This document shows positions 1-5,889 of a stretch of 14,186 nt of DNA, in pieces. The DNA lies in the NCBI GenBank assembly GCA_023230125.1, contig JALNXZ010000012.1, forward strand, positions 1-14,186, in the 5' to 3' direction. The notes beneath the pieces are model-generated. The model saw nothing but the letters and a program-made list of their open reading frames with translations, did no database searches and was not told the origin of the DNA. The first letter of the stretch is position 1; each line of letters opens with the position of its first letter. A program made the translations under genes and the position numbers. This DNA comes from Bacteroidales bacterium (GTDB lineage Bacteria > Bacteroidota > Bacteroidia > Bacteroidales > UBA1402).

Positions 1-431
1 AAACCTTGGTTCATCAGGTCCAGCAAGCGTCCGGGAGTAGCAATTAAAACATCCACGCCCTTGTGAAGCATTTCTACCTGAGGTTTTTGATTGACTCCTC
101 CAAAAATGACCTCATATCTCAAGTTCAATTTTGTTCCATAACTTTCAAAGCTTTCGCCAATCTGTATGGCAAGTTCTCTGGTGGGAGTCAGAATCAAGCT
201 TTTGATTTGTCGTTTTCCAGGTATCTTGTTTTTATCCTGACTCAGCAGTTGAATGATGGGTATGGCAAAGGCTGCGGTCTTGCCTGTTCCTGTTTGCGCA
301 CAGCCAAGAATATCTTTTCTTTCAAGTATCAATGGAATGGCTTCTGCCTGAATGGGCGTCGGTGTGATGTATCCTTCTATTTTTAAAGCCTCAAGGATAG
401 GCTCAATTAAATTTAAATTTTGAAATGACAT
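1..431 (-). CDS. DEAD-box ATP-dependent RNA helicase, RhlE-like (5' part only)
   Basis: ATP-driven remodelling of RNA duplexes, typically in ribosome assembly, mRNA decay or cold adaptation. The start is the ATG at 431 (N-terminus MSFQNLNLIE); 143 codons are visible before the gene leaves the window, so the second RecA domain is missing. Visible motifs of the first RecA domain, in order: Q motif around residues 22-28 (ITPTPIQ), Walker A AQTGTGKT (45-52), motif Ia PTRELA (83-88), the GG motif (111-112) and motif Ib TPGR (132-135). Family placement is secure; RhlE rather than another DEAD-box subtype is inferred from the short N-terminus and overall sequence. There is no Shine-Dalgarno site before the ATG, as is common in Bacteroidota. 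The nearest good promoter element lies about 200 nt upstream (635-642), giving a long leader with a short open frame and a hairpin. Confidence 0.93.
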   Translation of the reverse strand, partial: MSFQNLNLIEPILEALKIEGYITPTPIQAEAIPLILERKDILGCAQTGTGKTAAFAIPIIQLLSQDKNKIPGKRQIKSLILTPTRELAIQIGESFESYGTKLNLRYEVIFGGVNQKPQVEMLHKGVDVLIATPGRLLDLMNQG

Positions 432-553
432 AAATATGTTGTTAGTTTTCAGACCGGATAAAATTATAAAAATCGCACAATCACCGGCCTGATGAAAATG
501 ATTTTTTTTTTGTGAACTGGAGTTTGATTGGAGGAATAATAATACTCAGAATT

Positions 554-576
554 ATTGACAGGAGAAGTTTGTCAAT
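554..576 (-). promoter_or_regulatory. Hairpin in the helicase 5' leader
   Basis: ATTGACA (554-560) and TGTCAAT (570-576) are perfect 7-bp complementary arms around a 9-nt loop. The structure overlaps the stop of the 9-codon leader frame and is not followed by a T tract on the minus strand, so it does not look like a simple terminator. A second weaker pairing, CTGAGT with ACTCCAG on the minus strand (517-549), follows it. Confidence 0.4.
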
Positions 577-601
577 CAATCGATTTAACGTAGATGCGCA
601 T
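572..601 (-). other. Possible leader peptide frame (9 codons) in the helicase leader
   Basis: The first ATG after the predicted transcription start opens a 9-codon frame, MRIYVKSID, ending in TGA at 574-572. The stop codon lies inside the right arm of the hairpin at 554-576. A leader peptide is an inference from this arrangement; no known family is recognised. Chance cannot be excluded for so short a frame. Confidence 0.3.
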
Positions 602-634
602 ATAGCGACCACGACCCGATTCTTTAAATCCGGA

Positions 635-642
635 CAAAGATA
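635..642 (-). promoter_or_regulatory. Bacteroidota -7 box for the RNA helicase
   Basis: On the minus strand this reads TATCTTTG, a full match to TAnnTTTG. No closer match lies before the helicase ATG at 431. Transcription would begin near 629, leaving a leader of about 200 nt. No convincing -33 TTG is seen at the usual spacing. Confidence 0.5.
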
Positions 643-891
643 CGTAAAATATTCCACATTTAAGAATTTGTTAAAAAAGAGCATATGAAAGTTGCCAGAA
701 GCGACAAGCTAATACCACTGGTCAAGAACATAAAGGAGCTATACCATAATACCTTGTTGAAAGGGATAACAAAGCTAGTCAGCTCGCCAAGCAAATTCAG
801 GACGATACCACCTGAAAAAAGCACGAGCGACTTATGGGATCGACTATCTTTTTCCAGTTTCTTCCATTTCGAAAGAATTAAGATTCAAACG
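643..891. other. Stretch without a convincing gene
   Basis: This lies between the helicase promoter and the 3' end of the SGNH hydrolase gene. A 77-codon plus-strand ATG frame runs from 685 to 918 and overlaps the hydrolase 3' end by 27 nt. It has no recognisable domain, no TAnnTTTG box close upstream, and uses ATA, CTA and AGG codons more than the neighbouring genes. Another plus frame (687 onward) is interrupted by stops but contains protein-like runs such as VERDNKASQLAKQIQDD and RLMGSTIFFQFLPFRKN. The stretch may be decayed coding sequence or plain spacer. No clear terminator for the hydrolase gene was found; the only candidate is a weak stem near 820-845 on the minus strand. Confidence 0.35.
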
Positions 892-2127
892 TTAATAAGG
901 AGGGGTCATCCCAACTGATTTAAGAATAAAATCAACTATAGGTTGCGGGTTGGCAAAACTTTGTGGATTATGATTGGCATCAGGTTTGTGAATAACCGTA
1001 ATTTCTTTTCCGGAAGCTTTCACTTTTTCTTCAAAAATAGTCGTATGCTCAGCCATAGGTAAAATATCATCAGTACACACGCAGGCTACTTTTCCTGGAT
1101 TTTCAACAGCCCAACGATAGTTGTTCACCATACCACAGCCGGATTCTTCGAGGCAGACTTTGGATGATAGACCTGATTTTCGCATTTTTTTATAAAAAGC
1201 ATTCCGAACAAACATTACTTCTTGATTGTTAGAAAGTTCAGCCACATCACAATAGACCAAATGGAAACCACGGTCCAACAAAGCTATATCAACCTCCGGA
1301 TTTGTTCCAAAAGAGCAGGCGCGCCATATCCATGGAAGGTTTTTCGCAGCTCTGCGTGGTTTGACCACTTTGCAGGAATGTCCTTCAAAAGTAAAATTGA
1401 CACAATCATATCCCTGAAAAGAGGAAATGGTCATTGGTTCCTTAATTTTCTTAAAAATATCAAACCCTTTTTTTTCTGTACCTGTTACCACTTCAAACAA
1501 ACGTTTGGCAAGAATGGTCGCACCCTCCACAGATGGATGCAAATTATCCGGATAAAGATTTTGCTTATCAGAGGTGATAGCATGCAAGTCTATGACCTCC
1601 AGTTTTTCATCAAAAGCGACCTGACGAATTCTGGGCAGGATATATTTTACAATGGCCGCATCCGTCTGTCTGGATGTATCTGTCAAAAAAGAACTTGATG
1701 GTAACAATAAAACAATTCTGGGATTGGATGGCAACACTTTAAATGAATGAATCAATGTCTTATAGTCTCCCATGAAACTATCCACCTGCAATCGAAATGG
1801 CAAACGACTGTCATTCGTACCCAATTTGATAAATACAATGTCGGGATCACTTTCCAGAGCTTTTATATACAACGAGGTCGACATATAGGCTCTGTCACAA
1901 TTGCGCAAGACCGTCATGGCACTGACTCCAAAATTCATAACTTCATAACTGTTTCCCAACATTTTTTGCAACTGTGCAGGATAGGCTTCTTTAGAGGGAT
2001 CTGCGAGTCTTGCACCTGCAGTGATGCTATTTCCTACACAAGCAATGCGTATTGTTTTAGCAGCATACCCATTTAATGTGGTGCAACATATCAGAATAAG
2101 CAGTAAGTTTCTTGTAAATAATTTCAT
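892..2127 (-). CDS. Exported two-domain SGNH/GDSL hydrolase with a degenerate alpha/beta-hydrolase domain
   Basis: Probable secreted esterase, 411 residues. Residues 1-23 form a signal peptide (hydrophobic LLLILICC, cleavage near GYAA-KT). Residues 25-215 are an SGNH domain: block I GNSIT with nucleophile Ser34, block II Gly67 in NFG, block III GTND (103-106), and block V DNLHPS with Asp194 and His197, so this domain looks active. The substrate is probably an acetylated or acylated carbohydrate, by analogy with the family. Residues 239-411 resemble the alpha/beta-hydrolase domain paired with SGNH domains in Bacteroidota (KPRRAAKNLPWIWRA, the WAVENPGKVAC helix, the C-terminal KPDANHNPQSF). Its nucleophile elbow, normally like GFSRGG, reads ESGCGM (328-333), and the strand after KVAC jumps straight to a CTDDILPMAEHTT stretch, as if about 50 residues were deleted. 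The second domain is therefore probably inactive. Substrate and the size of the deletion are inferred from memory of the family. Confidence 0.82.
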   Translation of the reverse strand: MKLFTRNLLLILICCTTLNGYAAKTIRIACVGNSITAGARLADPSKEAYPAQLQKMLGNSYEVMNFGVSAMTVLRNCDRAYMSTSLYIKALESDPDIVFIKLGTNDSRLPFRLQVDSFMGDYKTLIHSFKVLPSNPRIVLLLPSSSFLTDTSRQTDAAIVKYILPRIRQVAFDEKLEVIDLHAITSDKQNLYPDNLHPSVEGATILAKRLFEVVTGTEKKGFDIFKKIKEPMTISSFQGYDCVNFTFEGHSCKVVKPRRAAKNLPWIWRACSFGTNPEVDIALLDRGFHLVYCDVAELSNNQEVMFVRNAFYKKMRKSGLSSKVCLEESGCGMVNNYRWAVENPGKVACVCTDDILPMAEHTTIFEEKVKASGKEITVIHKPDANHNPQSFANPQPIVDFILKSVGMTPPY

Positions 2128-2153
2128 ATGATATTAAATTTAGAATTTTGGTA

Positions 2154-2219
2154 GTATGTAACTCGCATACCAGAAATATTCCAAACTTGGATATTGGTAC
2201 ATGCATACTCGTTTTATAT
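2154..2219. repeat. Hairpin repeat, copy 1
   Basis: This is the first of two related 66-67 bp elements. Left block GTATGTAACTCGCAT (2154-2168); right block CTCGTTTTATAT (2208-2219). Between them is a long imperfect hairpin: GCATACC (2165-2171) pairs with GGT-AC-ATGC (2196-2204), and AATATTCCAA (2175-2184) pairs with TTGGATATT (2187-2195). It sits between the divergent SGNH hydrolase and methyltransferase genes. Copy 2 is at 8993-9059 in the same relative orientation. The family is not recognised; REP-like or MITE-like DNA is one option, a structured RNA or a protein-binding site another. Confidence 0.6.
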
Positions 2220-2238
2220 GACCAGATTTTTAATTACC

Positions 2239-2246
2239 CAAAAATA
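2239..2246 (-). promoter_or_regulatory. Possible -7 box for the SGNH hydrolase gene
   Basis: Minus strand reads TATTTTTG, matching TAnnTTTG. Transcription from about 2235 would give a leader of about 105 nt that contains the hairpin repeat at 2154-2219. The -33 element is not obvious. Confidence 0.4.
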
Positions 2247-2293
2247 AGTATTTATCATCATTTCTTAAAATTTCCTGTGGAGAAAAATTAATG

Positions 2294-2301
2294 TATATTT
2301 G
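2294..2301 (+). promoter_or_regulatory. -7 box for the Ada/Ogt-type methyltransferase gene
   Basis: TATATTTG, a full match to TAnnTTTG, ends 23 nt before the ATG at 2325. Transcription would begin near 2306, giving a short leader without a Shine-Dalgarno site. This supports the ATG at 2325 as the true start rather than a start inside a longer lost gene. Confidence 0.6.
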
Positions 2302-2324
2302 CCCATATCTTCAAACAATCATCC

Positions 2325-2990
2325 ATGAGTCCTCCATGCACTTCCACACTCAAACCATTTGCAGTCGGGAATTCAGGCACAGGTTGCTTTCATGACCAAG
2401 TCATCAGCATCATCGGCATGATACCCGAAGAATTCAAAAATCAGGGGAAGAATCTGGTGATCCATTACAGTTTCGCAGAAAGTCCATTCGGAAACGTTCT
2501 GATGGCATCGACTCATAAAGGTATTTGCCAAACAAGTCTCGCCAAGGATGAAAACACAGCAGTTGAAAATCTGAGAAAGAAGTTTCCTAAAGCAACTTTC
2601 CAGCAGGTGAATGAAGTTTCGCATCAAAATGCCTTATCAATTTTCGAAAAGAAGTTGCCACCCGGTCAAATCTTCCTGCATGTGAAAGGCACCGATTTTC
2701 AACTGGAAGTGTGGAAAGCATTATTGAAAATCCCGATGGGAAAACTTGTCTCTTACGGCGACATTGCCGGACAGACCTTTCACCCGAAAGCCTATAGGGC
2801 TGTCGGCACAGCCGTCGGTAACAATCCTATATTCTTCTTGATTCCCTGCCACAGAGTCATTCAGTCCAATGGACAGATAGGCAACTACTTCTGGGGAAGA
2901 GAATTAAAAAAAGACATCATCGAATGGGAATCAAAAATCAGTCCCGGGTCATCCTACTTCAAGAGGTCAGTCAAGTTTTCAGGCAAATAG
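2325..2990 (+). CDS. Methylated-DNA--protein-cysteine methyltransferase, Ada-derived with a truncated N-terminus
   Basis: Repairs O6-alkylguanine in DNA by moving the alkyl group irreversibly to its own cysteine. 221 residues. The C-terminal catalytic domain (about 122-205) carries FQLEVWKALLKIPMGKLVSYG, the VGTAVGNNP helix and the active-site motif PCHRV with Cys175 (174-178), followed by a variant GNYFWG where GGYHWG is usual. Residues 46-110 are the Ogt/Ada N-terminal ribonuclease-H-like part. Residues 12-45 (AVGNSGTGCFHDQVISIIGM..PEEFKNQGKN) match the second half of the AraC-type helix-turn-helix and linker of Bacteroidota Ada proteins; the rest of that DNA-binding domain is missing. It probably no longer acts as a transcription regulator. 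Its last 37 bp overlap the 3' end of the convergent phosphatase gene. Called by motif; the Ada origin is from family knowledge. Confidence 0.88.
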   Translation: MSPPCTSTLKPFAVGNSGTGCFHDQVISIIGMIPEEFKNQGKNLVIHYSFAESPFGNVLMASTHKGICQTSLAKDENTAVENLRKKFPKATFQQVNEVSHQNALSIFEKKLPPGQIFLHVKGTDFQLEVWKALLKIPMGKLVSYGDIAGQTFHPKAYRAVGTAVGNNPIFFLIPCHRVIQSNGQIGNYFWGRELKKDIIEWESKISPGSSYFKRSVKFSGK

Positions 2991-4699
2991 AAAGTCTTGT
3001 TCTTATCGACATAAACCACAACAGTCTGCAACTGTATATCCTTCCCATTCAGGTTGACCACGTTGGAATTAGCCTTGACTTTTAACTGTTTATCACCATT
3101 GATGACTGTCAGGACAGGGAAATCTTTCACTTCATCCGCATTGGAAGAATAATCCATTCCATTAAAAACAACATGGTGTTTGGCAAAATATTTGGATGTC
3201 AATGCCGGCAATTGATTTTCCAGATTTAAAAGCTTGCACAAATAATCGTTGATTTCAAAATTGTGGTAAACGCCTAATGGTACATCGCCCTTGGGATGGT
3301 AGGCGGCAAGAAAGACCTCTTCTCCGGTATGTCCATTGGTTGTAAAACCAAAGCAGGTTACTTCGGTCATGAACCTGGCAAGTTGATATCCCAGGGATAA
3401 TCCCTTTCTCTGTTCCTTGGGAACAGGACTTTTTGAATAATCGCTACAGTGGTTCAGAATAACCATTTGTTCATCAGTCAACTCTATTCTTGTATATTTA
3501 TTAATAGAATCCCTGGCAGCCAAAGGATCAATTTCTTTAATGATTTCAGCCATACCCCCAGCGGTTTTGGTGAAATGCAATACCGCATCAAACAGCTGAT
3601 CCTTGGTTAACCTACTATAATCGGGACAACTGGCCCTACCAATGCTCAAACCACTATTTCCATGATCAGGCAAAATGACGACAGCTGTATTTCCATCTTT
3701 TTTCGCAAAATCAAGAGCCACTTTGCAGGCGCGGTCAAAAGCCAGAAAATCGGTCATCATTCCAACCGGGTCATTGGCATGAGCAGCCCAATCCACCTTA
3801 CTACCTTCGACCATCACAAAAAAGCCCTTTTTATTCTTGGACAAAGTCTTGATGGCAGTGGCTGTCATTTCTTCCAGACTTGGTGTCGTTTGAGGATTTC
3901 TGTCCAAATCAAAAGGCATATCCCTGGCGTTAAAAAGGCTCCAAATTTTTTTTCCTGAATAATTGCGCAATCCGTTCACGTCATTCAACATCACATCATA
4001 GCCATTTGCTTTCAGAAAATCTTGTTGGTCATTCTTTAACAAACTGACGCCACCTCCAATCACCACATCCAAATGATTGTGAACCATCTGAGAACAGATG
4101 TTCGTATAATTACTGCGATCGTAGGAATGTGCAGAACAGTCTGCAGGAGTGGCATGAGGAAATTCACAGGTAAAGACCAAACCCGTCGATTTTCCATAAA
4201 TGAGTTTGGACGCTTCCAGCACCGTCATTAAAGGCTGATAAGCCATGGCTGAATCCATCGGGAAAATATCATTATTCCCGTCAGCAGGTGAATACGTTGA
4301 AACGAAACCAGTCCTTGATGAAAACCCTGTCATATAGCAAGAAGTCGTTGGTGCTGAATCTCCGATTGGAGCGTTGGAACAATTCGTACGGACAGTTCCG
4401 CAAAGAAAAGGATCGATGTTCAAGTCCGGTTTTGAAGGATTCTGAATCCATTGATACCAACGCGCCGCCGAAACTGTTGATAGAGAACAGCCGTCGGGGA
4501 TCATTACAATGACATTTTTTACAGGACGGGGCAAACAAGCCTTTCGTCCGGTCGCCACTTGTTCCTTGTTTTTTTCTTGTCTGATATCATTCCTTGCAAA
4601 AGCACTGAAATTATTAGCTGACATCAACGCAATAACGGCTGTTGCTATAAAGGCTCTTTTAACGATTCTGCCGGTAATTGATAATAAGTTCATAATCAT
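2954..4699 (-). CDS. Exported alkaline phosphatase, PhoA family
   Basis: Metal-dependent periplasmic phosphomonoesterase, 581 residues. An N-terminal signal peptide with a hydrophobic core (AFIATAVIALM) ends near SAFA-RND (residue 36). Catalytic features appear in family order: PDG with metal ligand Asp69, DSAPTTSCYMTG with nucleophile Ser115 (114-125), HATPADCSAHS (182-192), VEGSKVDWAAH (297-307) with Glu298, Asp303 and His307, PDHG with Asp345 and His346, and TNGHTGEE with His457. All expected ligands are present, so the enzyme should be active. Residues after about 510 form a C-terminal extension of unknown role. Two starts are possible, ATG at 4699 and in-frame ATG at 4693; AAAGAA lies just upstream of both. 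Phosphate control is plausible but no Pho box can be claimed in this phylum. Confidence 0.93.
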   Translation of the reverse strand: MIMNLLSITGRIVKRAFIATAVIALMSANNFSAFARNDIRQEKNKEQVATGRKACLPRPVKNVIVMIPDGCSLSTVSAARWYQWIQNPSKPDLNIDPFLCGTVRTNCSNAPIGDSAPTTSCYMTGFSSRTGFVSTYSPADGNNDIFPMDSAMAYQPLMTVLEASKLIYGKSTGLVFTCEFPHATPADCSAHSYDRSNYTNICSQMVHNHLDVVIGGGVSLLKNDQQDFLKANGYDVMLNDVNGLRNYSGKKIWSLFNARDMPFDLDRNPQTTPSLEEMTATAIKTLSKNKKGFFVMVEGSKVDWAAHANDPVGMMTDFLAFDRACKVALDFAKKDGNTAVVILPDHGNSGLSIGRASCPDYSRLTKDQLFDAVLHFTKTAGGMAEIIKEIDPLAARDSINKYTRIELTDEQMVILNHCSDYSKSPVPKEQRKGLSLGYQLARFMTEVTCFGFTTNGHTGEEVFLAAYHPKGDVPLGVYHNFEINDYLCKLLNLENQLPALTSKYFAKHHVVFNGMDYSSNADEVKDFPVLTVINGDKQLKVKANSNVVNLNGKDIQLQTVVVYVDKNKTFYLPENLTDLLK

Positions 4700-4804
4700 T
4701 CTTTTAATTTAGATGTATATGTTCACAATAGAATCGTAGAGTTCCTGATTAGCACTGGTCTGTTTCGGTTCACACTTCGATTTGGAACAAGCACAAACAT
4801 CCTT

Positions 4805-4812
4805 CAAAGATA
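4805..4812 (-). promoter_or_regulatory. -7 box for the alkaline phosphatase gene
   Basis: Minus strand reads TATCTTTG. A TTTTG lies 17 nt upstream, slightly short of the usual 19-21 spacing, inside the neighbouring terminator hairpin. The leader to 4699 would be about 100 nt. Confidence 0.5.
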
Positions 4813-4813
4813 T

Positions 4814-4845
4814 TAAAAAAGGTTGAACTCAAAACGAGTCCAACC
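4814..4845 (-). terminator. Intrinsic terminator of the nucleotidyltransferase gene
   Basis: GGTTGAACTC (4821-4830) pairs with GAGTCCAACC (4836-4845), 9 of 10 positions, around loop AAAAC. On the minus strand the stem is followed by a run of six T (4815-4820). It lies 30 nt after the nucleotidyltransferase stop codon and its T run abuts the phosphatase promoter. Confidence 0.8.
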
Positions 4846-4874
4846 CTTCACTTGTATTTTTTAATATCTGTTAT

Positions 4875-5780
4875 CTACCAGAGTTTAGCCGGATAAACAC
4901 CTTCTTTAACCAACTCATTGATTTTTTCTACCACCGTAGAACGGTCTTCAGCATAGGTCACTCCAAACCATTTGGAGGAAGTATCCAAAACCTTGCAAGT
5001 AATCGTCTTGTTAACAATCAAATTATTGACAACCGATGGAATAAAGTGTTCAATCTTGGTATTTCCTTCATTTTCAGTCAGAAAAGTTTTGAAATCCTCT
5101 TCAGAATAGTAAAAGTAATCCGGAGTGAATCCCCACATATTCATGGAAACGGGCGTATTTTCGTCAACTGGGACCATCTGACCTTCTTCATCTTTATATT
5201 TTATCAATCCATCCGTATCACGAATGACGTAAGTACGTTCAATGACGGTTGTAAGATTAGCTTGATTATCTTTGGAACAAAGACCACGGGCCACTGAACC
5301 ACCTTCAGAAAGAGTATTTCCAATGCGATAACCGACCATACAATATTTATTTTTCTCGCCTTCCATTTTGGACAGCCAGTCTGCCAGAACAGTAAAACTT
5401 TCTCTACCATAGAAATCATCCGCATTGATCACTGCAAATGGTTCATTGATAACATCTTTTCCCATTAAAAGTGCGTGATTGGTCCCCCAGGGTTTTACTC
5501 GATCCACAGGGCAAACATAACCCTTTGGAAGATAATCCAACTCTTGAAAAACAATTTCGACAGGAATCACTCCTTTATATTTATTGACTACAATGTTCTT
5601 AAAATCTTCTTCAAAGAAATGACGAATCACGAAGACGACTTTACCAAAACCGGCATGAACGGCGTCGTAAATTGAATAATCCATGATGGTTTCTCCGCTT
5701 GGACCAAGGCCATCCATTTGTTTAAGGCCTCCATAACGGCTTCCCATCCCTGCTGCTAAAACAAAAAGAGTTGGTTTCAT
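4875..5780 (-). CDS. Sugar-phosphate nucleotidyltransferase family protein
   Basis: Predicted to activate a sugar phosphate with an NTP, forming an NDP-sugar for cell-envelope or glycan synthesis; the exact sugar and nucleotide cannot be read from sequence. 301 residues, cytosolic. The Rossmann-like N-terminus carries the nucleotide-binding signature LAAGMGSRYGGLKQ (8-21), a variant of GxGTRxxPxTK. PWGTNHALL (97-105) is the usual substrate-loop region and NADDFYG (119-125) contains the metal-binding aspartates. SMNMWGFTP (about 212-220) is typical of this subfamily. The C-terminus is the unrepeated tail KLW with no hexapeptide domain. Start chosen because LAAG begins at the usual distance from MKP. 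A clean terminator follows at 4814-4845, so it appears to be a single-gene unit. Confidence 0.85.
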   Translation of the reverse strand: MKPTLFVLAAGMGSRYGGLKQMDGLGPSGETIMDYSIYDAVHAGFGKVVFVIRHFFEEDFKNIVVNKYKGVIPVEIVFQELDYLPKGYVCPVDRVKPWGTNHALLMGKDVINEPFAVINADDFYGRESFTVLADWLSKMEGEKNKYCMVGYRIGNTLSEGGSVARGLCSKDNQANLTTVIERTYVIRDTDGLIKYKDEEGQMVPVDENTPVSMNMWGFTPDYFYYSEEDFKTFLTENEGNTKIEHFIPSVVNNLIVNKTITCKVLDTSSKWFGVTYAEDRSTVVEKINELVKEGVYPAKLW

Positions 5781-5782
5781 TA

Positions 5783-5790
5783 CAAATATA
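5783..5790 (-). promoter_or_regulatory. -7 box directly abutting the nucleotidyltransferase start
   Basis: Minus strand reads TATATTTG and ends only 2 nt before the ATG at 5780. If it is the promoter, transcription begins at or next to the ATG, giving a leaderless or near-leaderless mRNA. No good -33 TTG is seen, so the element may be fortuitous in AT-rich DNA. Confidence 0.4.
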
Positions 5791-5854
5791 TATTTAATAA
5801 ATTACTGTTTCTTGAGCGAACAAAATTACAGATAAATTATTAAAAAAAGAAGTG

Positions 5855-5862
5855 TATATTTG
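5855..5862 (+). promoter_or_regulatory. -7 box for the peptidyl-prolyl isomerase gene
   Basis: TATATTTG ends 27 nt before the ATG at 5890. Its last three bases are the TTG that would start a longer frame at 5860, which argues against that start. Confidence 0.6.
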
Positions 5863-5889
5863 CCGGCTAAAAATAAAAATAGTGATTTT

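Noticed and set aside
481..684. 67-codon minus-strand open frame before the helicase
   Set aside because: It begins upstream of the helicase promoter box and runs through the leader; its sequence has no family features.
685..918. 77-codon plus-strand open frame
   Set aside because: No recognisable domain, codon use unlike the neighbours, no promoter box nearby, and it runs into the hydrolase 3' end; not called as a gene.
1222..1698. 158-codon open frame opposite the SGNH hydrolase
   Set aside because: It is the antisense shadow of a gene with clear catalytic motifs and signal peptide, and shows no domain of its own.
5860..5889. Longer isomerase reading frame starting at a TTG (5860)
   Set aside because: The TTG is the end of the TATATTTG promoter box; the ATG at 5890 begins a proper signal peptide.
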